From JAHIVN01 sp018816645 (GTDB lineage Bacteria > Patescibacteriota > Dojkabacteria > JAHIVN01): a stretch of DNA of 64,000 nucleotides. The stretch lies in NCBI GenBank assembly GCA_043816305.1, contig JBDRHZ010000023.1, forward strand, positions 16,449-80,448. The letters are read 5' to 3'. This document shows, one piece after another, positions 31,944 through 40,996 of this stretch. The translations under genes were made by a program, and so were the position numbers. The first letter of the stretch is position 1. Every line of letters begins with the position of its first letter. Below the pieces are notes generated by a model. It saw only the letters and a program-made list of their open reading frames with translations, did no database searches and was not told where the DNA came from.

Positions 31944-34301
31944 ATGAACAAATTCAAAAAAATTATCCCAGCCGTTTTTATCGTATTTGGTATGACGATT
32001 ACTGCCTTGACTGCATACTACATCCAGTATCAGCAGGAACTTCGTTCGAGTGCAGCAATCCCCGAGACGATATATGTTCGGCAGACTTGTGACCCGACAG
32101 ATCCGGAATGCGCTGTTACTGTAAACGATGCCTTGGGCCGGGTTCACGACGGATGGACTATTCAGATAGAAATTCCGGTATATGATGATATGGCTATCAT
32201 AAGTCCTGACTATTTGAATCCGGATCTTTTAGACGATAATCCTCATGAATTTACTATCAGGGGAAAAGGAGTAGATCAGACTACATGGAAAATGACTCTC
32301 GAAGGTGTTGGAAACGGACATACAGTTCACATAGAGAGATTAAATAAAATAACCATAAATTTTAAGGATATTACCTTTGACAGTGACACTTTTGTCAACA
32401 GCACTATCCACATATACGGACATAACACAAATGGAGGACAGGATCCCAACCCAAATACCGACTGCACTTTCAATTTTGAGAACATAAAGGTCTTGAATAG
32501 CAAAGCTGCCGGAATATACTTCAGCGGAGAAAATTCCGGAAGTGTTAAAAGCTCCTACTTTTCGAACAACGAATGGCCGGGTGTTTCAGTACATGGGAAT
32601 GGAAAGGTCACAATTGAAGACAGTAAATTCGAGAATCATCAACATCAGGGTATCGATGCCAGGGATAATGCTTTTGTCGCTATAAAGACAAGTGAATTCT
32701 CAGGAAATAATATTAAAGAAGAAGATTACACAAAAGGTGCAATTTATTTCTATCAAAATTCCGAGGGAAGTATATTATCAAATAAAATCCAGAATAATGC
32801 ATTTGGTATAATTCTTAGTGGTGACTCCAAGGTACAAATTACAGATAATATTATCAAAAGCAATCACAAATGTGGAATATACATAACTTCTAATTCGAAT
32901 GTAGGCATTGTAGGGAATCAGATATCTGAGAATACTGATTTTGGAGTACAGGGGGATGGAAATGTATTGGCTGTAATAAAAAACAACCTTGTGTACAATA
33001 ATACAAAAACTGGTATTAAAATTTTTGACAATACTATTACCCAATTAATTAATAATAATGCAGTGGGTAACGGAGGACACGGGATAGACTTGCTTGATAA
33101 TGTCAAAGGCACAGTCCTCAATAACATAAGTGCTTTCAATGAAGAAGGTGGTATCAGGGCAGCTACACAAAGCAACTTTACGAGCCTTGAATACAACCTC
33201 GCTTTCGGGAATGCTGGAGGCGACTGGAACAATTTCTCCGACTGGCCGCCGGCTACAAATTTGACAGTTGATCCAAAATTTGTTAATCAGAATGATTATC
33301 ATCTCCAGACAGGTTCGCCTGCTATCGATGCAGGACACCCCGATGCTGATTACAACGACCCTGACGGCTCGAAAAATGATATTGGTGCTTATGGAGGTCC
33401 GGGTGCCTGCAATCTAGATCCTGATCTTCCAGGTTGTTTAGCTGTCTGTACTCCCCAGTGTGATGGTAAAGAATGCGGCGATGACGGGTGCGGAGGAACT
33501 TGCCCTTTTGGATGTTCAAATGATCATGGCTCTACTCAATGCGATTCCGGTCTTTGCAATCCTACATGTGACGCTGACTGGGGTAACTGTGACGGCATCA
33601 ATCCCAACGGCTGCGAAACTGATCTATTGAACTCAAACAGCCACTGCGGTCAGTGCGGTAATGCCTGTGGAGCTGGACAAACCTGTCAAACGGGCACTTG
33701 TGTAGATATCTCATGTACTACTGACGAAGAATGCAAGCCCGACTGTTCCGGAGTAAAGCGAGCACCATATATGTGTGACACAGCTCTCAGTATTTGTGTT
33801 TTTGGTGACCCGCTTGTCTGTGATAAAGAATGCGGTGCAGAATGTACTGCAGATAGTGACTGTAGTGATGATAAAGTTTGTGATACAAGCAATTGTACCT
33901 GCAAGATTCCTCCAATGAAATGTGCCCAAAACAGTGACTGTGATGACGAGAACGACTGTACGATAGATACTTGCAATATTCTCTCCGGTGTCTGCTCGAA
34001 TACATCTCTGCCGGATGGTACTATCTGTTCCTCCTGCGAAGGGGACAACTGCAAGTGTGACGATGGTATCTGCAAAGAGCCTTCATCTGCCGATTGTTCT
34101 ATAGCTGATATCTGGGGTGAGGAAAGTAAACCTGACGGCAAAGTCAGTGCTCATGACCTCTCCCTCATACTTGCTAACTGGAAGTGGCAGAAGACTCCAA
34201 AGGATGTGCAGACTGACATCTGGGGAGAGGCTGATAAGCCGGATGGAATGGTAAACGCATATGACTTGTCAAAAGTTCTAGGCTGCTGGACGAAGCACTA
34301 A
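31944..34301 (+). CDS. Secreted beta-helix protein with Cys-rich linker and C-terminal dockerin
   Basis: A 785-aa protein from the ATG at 31944 (MNKFKKIIPAVFIVFGMT; an upstream ATG adds a non-signal extension). Residues 1-30 form a signal/anchor. Residues about 35-480 form a right-handed parallel beta-helix (NosD/CASH-like; repeated G-I-x-I, N-x-I-x-x-N such as NNAFGIILSGDSKVQITDN). Such helices often bind or cleave polysaccharides. Residues about 490-710 are Cys-rich with CGDDGCGGTC and CxxDxDC motifs. Residues about 717-785 are a dockerin: two calcium-loop repeats, DIWGEESKPDGKVSAHDLS and DIWGEADKPDGMVNAYDLS, joined by ILANWKWQKTPKD. It is the first gene of the cohesin-dockerin cluster. No catalytic residues are recognised in the helix. 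Confidence 0.85.
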   Translation: MNKFKKIIPAVFIVFGMTITALTAYYIQYQQELRSSAAIPETIYVRQTCDPTDPECAVTVNDALGRVHDGWTIQIEIPVYDDMAIISPDYLNPDLLDDNPHEFTIRGKGVDQTTWKMTLEGVGNGHTVHIERLNKITINFKDITFDSDTFVNSTIHIYGHNTNGGQDPNPNTDCTFNFENIKVLNSKAAGIYFSGENSGSVKSSYFSNNEWPGVSVHGNGKVTIEDSKFENHQHQGIDARDNAFVAIKTSEFSGNNIKEEDYTKGAIYFYQNSEGSILSNKIQNNAFGIILSGDSKVQITDNIIKSNHKCGIYITSNSNVGIVGNQISENTDFGVQGDGNVLAVIKNNLVYNNTKTGIKIFDNTITQLINNNAVGNGGHGIDLLDNVKGTVLNNISAFNEEGGIRAATQSNFTSLEYNLAFGNAGGDWNNFSDWPPATNLTVDPKFVNQNDYHLQTGSPAIDAGHPDADYNDPDGSKNDIGAYGGPGACNLDPDLPGCLAVCTPQCDGKECGDDGCGGTCPFGCSNDHGSTQCDSGLCNPTCDADWGNCDGINPNGCETDLLNSNSHCGQCGNACGAGQTCQTGTCVDISCTTDEECKPDCSGVKRAPYMCDTALSICVFGDPLVCDKECGAECTADSDCSDDKVCDTSNCTCKIPPMKCAQNSDCDDENDCTIDTCNILSGVCSNTSLPDGTICSSCEGDNCKCDDGICKEPSSADCSIADIWGEESKPDGKVSAHDLSLILANWKWQKTPKDVQTDIWGEADKPDGMVNAYDLSKVLGCWTKH

Positions 34302-34355
34302 TCTTCTAGTTGTAATGCTACTGGAAATATCCTATCATTTCTATCGTTAGTATGT

Positions 34356-35906
34356 ATGATCCTGAAAAAACTGGGGAAAGTCATAATTATATTCACTATT
34401 GTTATTGGAACTAGCATATCGGTTTATTCTGTGATGTCTGACAAGAGCCTTGACATTCGAGATAAGGCTGCAACAGATATTCCCTCAGTTGATTGTCCGT
34501 CAGGTAAAAAATGTGTTGCACTCATCATTGGGAAGATTGCTTACGAACAAGTACAGCCTAGTATTGACCAGTTTATCAAAGATGCAGAAGCACGAGAAGA
34601 AATAAAAATCTTTCTTTTAAATGATAATTCCTACGAGAACTATACCCCTGAACAAATTAGAGACGTTTTGATAGATTATTATAATAACAAGAGTATTCAA
34701 GGGGCAATACTTGTTGGAAGAATTCCCTATTCGCTTTGGGAAAATGGATGGGATGAGAATAAGGGAGTCAATAGTTTCTTCTACGAAGATTTGGATGGAA
34801 GCTGGTATGATAATGACTCTGATGGTTATTATGACTATCATACTTGGGGAACAAATGACGGTCCTGAAATTTGGGTCTCATGGATTTATCCTTCTGATGT
34901 TTCCCCTACTCAAAACACTAAGGATTTGACCTACTTCTTCTCCAAAACACATGACTATTATACAGGAAACATCCAATACAATGAAAGGTCATTGATTATG
35001 CTTCACACTGACTGGTCCCAAGATATGGATTTTTATTACGAAAAAATTTCAGATATTTATGGACCAGAAGTTGATACCAGGGGAGGGTTTGATTCCTCTG
35101 GGAACAGGATTGAAGTTGATGGGCTTGAATACCTTTCACTAATTAAAAATCCGTACCAGATGACGCTATTATATGTGCATGGCGACAATAACACTCATTA
35201 TCCAAATATTAACCACATAAAAAAGGAAAAATTAGAACAAAATGGAGGCGGATCAATAATCACATTTATTGGAGGCTGCCATACAGGAGATCTATTGGAA
35301 TCTAAACAAGATATCCCTATCGCCGAGACTTATCTTTTCAGAATGCCAATTGGATTAGTTTCAACAGCAACTACTTGGTCATACGGCCCAGAAGAATTAC
35401 AAGAGGTGACTGAGGCTCTAAATGAGAATATTAATTTTGCAGATGCATGGTTCAGTAAACAAACGTACCGAAACAATAGTACATTCTACAAAAAAAGATA
35501 TGGTGATGATTTTGATCCAAACATTCATATGTTCGGAGAAATTCTTTTTGGGAACCCACTCATTAAGCTGAATGAACCGAGTTGCATTCCAAACTGCCAA
35601 GAGAAGACATGTGGGGATGATGGTTGCAGAGGAAACTGTGGTAACTGCATTTCAGATGAAATCTGTAGTGAAAATGTCTGTATTCCAAAGAAAACAACAT
35701 GTTCTGTTGCGGATATATGGGGACCAAAAAAGAAGCCTGATAACAAAATTGACGCATATGACCTTTCACTACTTCTCGCTAACTGGAAATGGAAGAAGTC
35801 TCCAAAAGATAAACAGGCTGATATCTGGGGAGCTGCTGATAAGCCTGATGCGAAAGTAAATTCTTACGATTTGTCAAAAGTATTAGGCTGCTGGACGAAA
35901 CACTAA
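34356..35906 (+). CDS. C25/gingipain-like cysteine peptidase with C-terminal dockerin
   Basis: A 516-aa exported protein with an N-terminal signal/anchor (about 7-27). Residues about 48-405 resemble clan CD peptidases of family C25. LLYVHGDN provides the His (H275) and FIGGCHTGDL the Cys (C308), 33 residues apart, as in gingipain R (His211/Cys244). AILVGRIPYSLW and HMFGEILFGNPLIKL also fit the family. An acidic D-x-D-x-D-rich segment (YDNDSDGYYDYH) may bind calcium. A Cys-rich linker with CGDDGCRGNCGNC follows, then a dockerin (about 449-516; DIWGPKKKPDNKIDAYDLS and DIWGAADKPDAKVNSYDLS). It probably cleaves proteins while docked at the surface. Confidence 0.82.
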   Translation: MILKKLGKVIIIFTIVIGTSISVYSVMSDKSLDIRDKAATDIPSVDCPSGKKCVALIIGKIAYEQVQPSIDQFIKDAEAREEIKIFLLNDNSYENYTPEQIRDVLIDYYNNKSIQGAILVGRIPYSLWENGWDENKGVNSFFYEDLDGSWYDNDSDGYYDYHTWGTNDGPEIWVSWIYPSDVSPTQNTKDLTYFFSKTHDYYTGNIQYNERSLIMLHTDWSQDMDFYYEKISDIYGPEVDTRGGFDSSGNRIEVDGLEYLSLIKNPYQMTLLYVHGDNNTHYPNINHIKKEKLEQNGGGSIITFIGGCHTGDLLESKQDIPIAETYLFRMPIGLVSTATTWSYGPEELQEVTEALNENINFADAWFSKQTYRNNSTFYKKRYGDDFDPNIHMFGEILFGNPLIKLNEPSCIPNCQEKTCGDDGCRGNCGNCISDEICSENVCIPKKTTCSVADIWGPKKKPDNKIDAYDLSLLLANWKWKKSPKDKQADIWGAADKPDAKVNSYDLSKVLGCWTKH

Positions 35907-35963
35907 AGCCAGTTGTAAAACCTCTGGAAATATTCTATTATTCAATAGATCAGAAAGATAATC

Positions 35964-37799
35964 ATGAATCAAAAGAAACTAAAGTCCTTCATTATAGCGC
36001 TCGTACTTGTCATCGCTACAATAATCGTAATTTACCTCGCAACCTCCGACGAAAGTCTTGATATCCGTAATCAAGCATCCGGCGGAGAAACTATAACTGT
36101 TTGCTTTAACGGAGGAGCTGATTGTGATTTCGATTACGAAAACGGTGATGATAAACAGGCTATTCAATCCGCAATCGACCTGGCTCAAGATGGTGATACT
36201 GTACAACTAGAGGAAGGCATATACGAGATAGACAGTTACATCAACCAATATGATAATTATTACGGCACAGCAGCAGGAATCGGAATCCATGATTCTATCA
36301 CGTTAAAAGGTGCCGGCCTTACAAAGACCATCATAAAGGGGCTGAAAGACTGGAATACTTATGGAATTCATGTAGGACTGCTCACAATAAGTGAATCGGA
36401 AGATTTTAAAATCGAGGAGTTAACCTTGATTTCGAAAGGGAAATCTGTTCCAGCTATATATACTTATAGTTCTCAAGGAGAGATCCATAATAATCTTTTG
36501 AAGGCGCCTAAACATTTAGGTCTTTATATTGACGAATCTTCAGATGTAGAGATCAAGAACAATATTGTGACCGAATGTCAGTACTTCGGTATCTTTGTTG
36601 AAAAATCTGATGCTGTTATAAAAAACAATATTGTCTTTAGAAACAATGATCAAGGGATAACGTCCTTTCCTGAAAGTACGATCGAGATCATAAACAACAC
36701 TATAGTTGAAAATGGCCTGGACCCCGAGGGAGTAAGTTATGGAGCCGTCTCAATTATGAGAAGATCCTCTGCAAATATTATCAACAACATTATCGCAAAT
36801 AACAGAAATTATGGAATCTTTAATGATTCCGACAGATCATGGGCTGGTGAATATATAAACGATTACAATAATGTTTTCCAAAACGAACAAGGCAACTATT
36901 CAGATGTCGAGCCCGGAGAAAACTCTATCAGCGAGGACCCGGAATTTTATGAAGACGACAGTTACCTATATCTACTAAAAGATACTTCCAGCTCGGTAGA
37001 TTCTGGAGACCCTTCAATAGAGGACCCCTCGAGTAATGGAATCGAAGCAGATTTTCCTGCAAAGGGCTCTAAGGCATCTGATATAGGAGCATATGGAGGG
37101 CCCGACACAGCGGGTTGGGAACCATATCTACCATTCCCAGCTATAGACCCGATCTGCTCAAATGATGCTGATTGTGAGCCTGACTGTGAAGGATATCATA
37201 TGTATGAATACCTCTGCAGACAAGGAGACTGTGTATATGGAAGTGACTTGAAATGCAGTGCAAAGTGCGGTGCAGAGTGTACGACAAATAACGTTGGGGA
37301 GAGTGAGTGCGCGGATGGCTTCGAGTGCAACTTTGATAGCTGCAAATGTGAAATAGTTCTGCCTACAATTTGTGGCACAAATGAAAGCTGCAAACCTCCA
37401 TGCGATGGCAAGAAAAGGCTTTCATACAGTTGTTTACGTACAGGGGCTGAAGGATTCTGTGTATTTGGAGAAGAGCCGACTTGCAACAAGGACTGCGGAG
37501 CTGAATGCACCAAAGACGGAGATTGTACTGTCGGCAAGTGCAACTTGAAAGCTTGCACTTGTGAATCTACAACCCCGCCGCCTGTAAAAAATTGCGAGGA
37601 GAGTGACATCTGGGGCCCGTTAGAGAAACCAGATGACAAGGTAAGTGCTTATGATCTGTCACTCATTCTTTCAAACTGGAAATGGCAGAAAACTCCAAAG
37701 GACGAACAGGCTGATATATGGGGAACTTCACAAAAGGCTGACGGAAATGTAAATGCCTATGACCTGTCAAAAGTACTAGGCTGCTGGACAAAAAAATAA
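35964..37799 (+). CDS. Secreted beta-helix protein with Cys-rich linker and C-terminal dockerin
   Basis: A 611-aa paralogue of the first gene in the cluster. It has a signal/anchor (about 8-28), a right-handed beta-helix at about 35-385 with N-N-x-I rungs (IKNNIVTECQYFGIFVEKSD, INNIIANNRNYGIF) and the typical closing D-P-x-F ... G-A-Y-G-G. The Cys-rich linker (about 395-540) has three CxxxCGAECT-type units. The dockerin (about 544-611) carries DIWGPLEKPDDKVSAYDLS and DIWGTSQKADGNVNAYDLS, ending GCWTKK. The second loop has K-A-D for K-P-D. It lies 57 bp after the peptidase gene and 17 bp before the first cohesin gene. Confidence 0.85.
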   Translation: MNQKKLKSFIIALVLVIATIIVIYLATSDESLDIRNQASGGETITVCFNGGADCDFDYENGDDKQAIQSAIDLAQDGDTVQLEEGIYEIDSYINQYDNYYGTAAGIGIHDSITLKGAGLTKTIIKGLKDWNTYGIHVGLLTISESEDFKIEELTLISKGKSVPAIYTYSSQGEIHNNLLKAPKHLGLYIDESSDVEIKNNIVTECQYFGIFVEKSDAVIKNNIVFRNNDQGITSFPESTIEIINNTIVENGLDPEGVSYGAVSIMRRSSANIINNIIANNRNYGIFNDSDRSWAGEYINDYNNVFQNEQGNYSDVEPGENSISEDPEFYEDDSYLYLLKDTSSSVDSGDPSIEDPSSNGIEADFPAKGSKASDIGAYGGPDTAGWEPYLPFPAIDPICSNDADCEPDCEGYHMYEYLCRQGDCVYGSDLKCSAKCGAECTTNNVGESECADGFECNFDSCKCEIVLPTICGTNESCKPPCDGKKRLSYSCLRTGAEGFCVFGEEPTCNKDCGAECTKDGDCTVGKCNLKACTCESTTPPPVKNCEESDIWGPLEKPDDKVSAYDLSLILSNWKWQKTPKDEQADIWGTSQKADGNVNAYDLSKVLGCWTKK

Positions 37800-37816
37800 T
37801 ATTTTAGAAACATTTA

Positions 37817-38434
37817 ATGAAACTCAAGCCAGTTTTATTCTTAATCATAATCTTTACCTTTACTCTTTTAGCTCATCCAGGCAAAACTTGTGCGCAAACA
37901 GCATCCCTGTCCTTTGAGCCAAATACCATAACAGCGATAGGAAATGAAGACGTTGTTATAACAGTTTATCTTGACACTAACTCAACAGAGACAAATACTA
38001 TCACGGTAGATATTGACTACGATCCTAAGATTCTCGAAGTTACAGAACTCGATACACAAAACAGTGTTTTTGAATCCAGCGCCGAAGAAGACTTCGGTAA
38101 TGGCAACATCCTTCTCACCAGATTTATGAGTCCAGGTAATTTATTTAAAGGCAAGGGAGAATTACTAAAGGTGAAGTTCCGCATCTTACAAGAGACGGCT
38201 TCGACTGTTCGTTTTGGAGATAAAACCTTAGTTCTGGATACGTCCGCCAATTCCCTTGACCTGTCGAGTGGCACATTATCTATAAACGATGAGGTTGGTA
38301 ATGTAACAGATATTGTCATAGACAAAGATAATTCATATCTAATAATATTGGCCGTTGTGTTTGTTGTAGTTATTTTACTTGTTGCATATCTACTGTCAAG
38401 AAAAAGGAAAGGCCAGTTTGCTCAACAAGGATAA
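37817..38434 (+). CDS. Membrane-anchored cohesin-domain protein 1
   Basis: A 205-aa protein with a signal peptide (about 1-26), one cohesin domain (about 28-158) and a C-terminal membrane helix (about 173-193) with a basic tail (LSRKRKGQF). Cohesin cues are ASLSFEPNTITAIGNEDVVI at the start, the strand IDYDPKILEV, GKGELLKVKFRIL and a final LVLDTSANSLDLS. Cohesins are the receptors that bind dockerins in cellulosomes. There is no LPxTG, so it stays in the membrane. It starts 17 bp after the third dockerin gene, which implies cotranscription and makes those dockerins its likely partners. Confidence 0.85.
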   Translation: MKLKPVLFLIIIFTFTLLAHPGKTCAQTASLSFEPNTITAIGNEDVVITVYLDTNSTETNTITVDIDYDPKILEVTELDTQNSVFESSAEEDFGNGNILLTRFMSPGNLFKGKGELLKVKFRILQETASTVRFGDKTLVLDTSANSLDLSSGTLSINDEVGNVTDIVIDKDNSYLIILAVVFVVVILLVAYLLSRKRKGQFAQQG

Positions 38435-38494
38435 AAAACAGGGGACTTGTTTTGTCATTTTGTTTATTATAGTCTATAATAGTTTTTATTAAAT

Positions 38495-39145
38495 ATGAGA
38501 AATACTGCTGTGAAAATAAACCTTCAAAAGATCACCACCCTGATTTCTGCTTTCTTGATCTCGTTTGTATGTTTGCCAAACCTTGGAGTGAAGGCGCAAA
38601 CAGCAGATGCTTCTCTTTACTTTTCACCCGTTTCTACTTCAGTTTCGCTAAACGGTACCGTAAGCGTAGCAATTATGGTCAATACAGGGGGAAACTCTGT
38701 AAATACTGTAACTGCCGACTTTACTTATCCAACAGATACTTTGCAAATTATCAATATCGATTCGACAAATAGCGAATTCAGCGTCGAGGCTGAAGAGGAT
38801 CATACTTCAGGTACGGTTTATATCACCAGAGCCACCTCTGGAGGAGATAGTTATTCTGGCATCGGTGAAGTGACAACAATTAACTTTAGAGGTATAGCGG
38901 CTGGAACAGCCACATTGACATTTACGGGAGACGCAGTTGTAATGGATGCAGACACTTCACATGACATACTTGGAACGGCAAGCAACGGAACGCTCACTGT
39001 AAGCTCATCATCCCTGCCGAACACCGGTCTTTATGATAAGCCGCTTTTCTTTCTTGTTATTACTATTGCCTTGCTTTTCATTACCTTAGGGTTTGCCGGA
39101 GTTGCACAATACAAAGAAGATTTAAAAATTAAACGCCATAATTAA
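38495..39145 (+). CDS. Cohesin-domain protein 2 with LPNTG sorting signal
   Basis: A 216-aa protein with a signal peptide (about 1-34), a cohesin domain (about 36-168; ASLYFSPVSTSVSLNGTVSV, NTGGNSVNTVTADFTYPTD, GIGEVTTINFRGI, VVMDADTSHDIL), then LPNTG at about 175-179 directly followed by a hydrophobic helix and a basic end (KEDLKIKRHN). That arrangement is a good sortase cell-wall sorting signal. It is expected to display one dockerin receptor on the outer surface. No sortase is encoded in this window. Confidence 0.85.
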   Translation: MRNTAVKINLQKITTLISAFLISFVCLPNLGVKAQTADASLYFSPVSTSVSLNGTVSVAIMVNTGGNSVNTVTADFTYPTDTLQIINIDSTNSEFSVEAEEDHTSGTVYITRATSGGDSYSGIGEVTTINFRGIAAGTATLTFTGDAVVMDADTSHDILGTASNGTLTVSSSSLPNTGLYDKPLFFLVITIALLFITLGFAGVAQYKEDLKIKRHN

Positions 39146-39162
39146 ACTTTAAGTTAAATAAA

Positions 39163-39879
39163 ATGAAGAAAAACATTCCTGTTCTTTTGCTTTCCATTTT
39201 AACATTTCTATTTGTGCTGCCCTTTGGAGTCAGGGCAGAAACAGGCAAAGCAACGCTCGAATTCAAGCACAAGAACTTCCAGGATGAGGTAATCGTTACC
39301 GATATTTACTTGAATACCGGCGGGGAGAAAGTGAATACAGTAACTGCAGATTTCAAGTATCCTTCGAAGGTGCTTGAAGTAACTGCTATAAACACCGATT
39401 CTTCATTGTTCCCATATTTTGTTGAGAAGGATTTCTCAAAACCAGGTGCCGTTTATATTTCCTGCTTTTCGCTAGAAGGCGTAAATGCAGAAGGAGTAAT
39501 CGCCACAGTAACTTTCAAATCTCTGAGTTCAGGAAAAGCGGAACTTACGTTTACTGAAGATGCAGTAGTACTAGATGTAGATACTTCATCAAACATTCTC
39601 ACATCGACTGAGCCAGCCTTATACACAATTTCTGACGACTTGAATATTCTTCCACAAACCGGATCAACCGATCAATCTGTTATGCTGGGATTGTTCGTCC
39701 TCATTCTCCTTGTAATGATAGTACTCTTCGCATTAGCGGGCTTTACGATATGGGGCGGAATCTACTTCAGCATGGGAAAGCTGAAACTTGAAGGAAAATA
39801 TGAAGTCGGGTTAGGGAAGTCGAAGAAGGAAAAGGCTGTAAAGTCAAAGAGAGAGGCAACTTCTACTAAAAAGAAGTAA
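39163..39879 (+). CDS. Cohesin-domain protein 3 with LPQTG motif
   Basis: A 238-aa protein with a signal peptide (about 1-25), a cohesin domain (about 27-155; NTGGEKVNTVTADFKYPSKV, VIATVTFKSL, VVLDVDTSSNIL), then LPQTG at about 165-169 before a long hydrophobic segment (about 175-205). A basic Lys-rich cytoplasmic tail of over 25 residues ends the protein (KSKKEKAVKSKREATSTKKK). The tail is longer than a usual sorting signal, so it may be only membrane-anchored. It lies 17 bp after cohesin 2, from which it differs mainly in the tail. Confidence 0.83.
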   Translation: MKKNIPVLLLSILTFLFVLPFGVRAETGKATLEFKHKNFQDEVIVTDIYLNTGGEKVNTVTADFKYPSKVLEVTAINTDSSLFPYFVEKDFSKPGAVYISCFSLEGVNAEGVIATVTFKSLSSGKAELTFTEDAVVLDVDTSSNILTSTEPALYTISDDLNILPQTGSTDQSVMLGLFVLILLVMIVLFALAGFTIWGGIYFSMGKLKLEGKYEVGLGKSKKEKAVKSKREATSTKKK

Positions 39880-40099
39880 TTATTCTAACAAACGGCTTTT
39901 CCGATACAAAAGTATTTGCTTTATATTCAATACTTCCCTAAAATCGTATTTATACCTACTCAAAAACAAAGTTTCGGACTTTTATTTTTTTAGTACTTAC
40001 AGAATTTGTTTTATCGTCAAGTATAAGTCAAACTTGCAAAACAAAATTCACACAGATTTGTTTGAGTTTGCTATATAAGACCGTTATTAAGGTTGTATT

Positions 40100-40987
40100 G
40101 TGAAGCAAGTACGTGAAATCCTACAAACATATTTAGTTATCGTATTCACAGCAGTTCAGGTATTCCTAGTATCCAGGTTCTGCATTGACTTTTTTGGGAC
40201 TCAGTCAGAAAATTCACTATTCAGGCTTGTACGAAATATCTCATCATTTCTACTCAAACCCTTTGATCAAACCTTTATTCCCTCAACCCTGGACGGCAGT
40301 ACGCTCGACTACACTACACTTTATGCGATTATTATTTATACTCTTGGGGGAATTTTGACATTCCGCATTTGTAAAATCCTTGTAAAAACCGAATTGCATA
40401 AGAAAAGCCTTGAACTAGTAAATTTGATCTTTGCCAGTTTTGAAATTCTAATCGTTATAAGAATTGTTTCCGATATTTGTTCGGCTGGCCTAAGTTTTTT
40501 CTACTTATTTGTATTAAGATTTACAGACATTTTCATAAGACCACTCTCTCTGCTCACCGAAGTGACTGGTGACTTGTCCGGCCAAATTGCTGCTGTAGCC
40601 TCGATGTTTGTCATTGGAATAATGTGGTTCACTATTTACAAGGTTGTAGAAGGTCTTAGCGACACTGCAGAAAAACTTGCTGATCAACTTCCTCAAACTC
40701 AAGCTCCAACTACACCTTCGGAACCGATACCAATCCAGGCGCCAGTTCAAACGGAAAAGGCAGTCGCTACACAAGAGCAAAAACAACAATTTATCCAGGA
40801 GCCAATTCAAAACGCTCCCATTGAGCAAGTACAGCCAGAACAAAAACCTCAAAAAAAATCATCCAAGATTTTTGGGTCAATTCAAAAGACGTTTTCAACT
40901 ATCTTAAAATCCGATGAAAAGGATAAACAAGTGTTCCAACTCCCAAAACAATCAGATAAAAATTCGAGAGAAAGTCCTCTAGCTTAG
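40100..40987 (+). CDS. Tandem YggT-like membrane protein with Gln/Pro-rich tail
   Basis: A 295-aa protein starting at a GTG. It has about four membrane helices in two similar pairs. The first pair spans about 10-32 and 70-93, with the loop SLFRLVRNISSFLLKPFDQT; the second spans about 105-140 and 160-185, with FTDIFIRPLSLL. The N-P-F/L-R-x-x-R-P pattern between helices is typical of YggT-family proteins, usually single two-helix units. The cytoplasmic tail (about 195-295) is rich in Q, P and K and is probably disordered. YggT proteins are linked to osmotic stress and division; the role here is unknown. Confidence 0.65.
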   Translation: MKQVREILQTYLVIVFTAVQVFLVSRFCIDFFGTQSENSLFRLVRNISSFLLKPFDQTFIPSTLDGSTLDYTTLYAIIIYTLGGILTFRICKILVKTELHKKSLELVNLIFASFEILIVIRIVSDICSAGLSFFYLFVLRFTDIFIRPLSLLTEVTGDLSGQIAAVASMFVIGIMWFTIYKVVEGLSDTAEKLADQLPQTQAPTTPSEPIPIQAPVQTEKAVATQEQKQQFIQEPIQNAPIEQVQPEQKPQKKSSKIFGSIQKTFSTILKSDEKDKQVFQLPKQSDKNSRESPLA

Positions 40988-40996
40988 CTGTCTACA

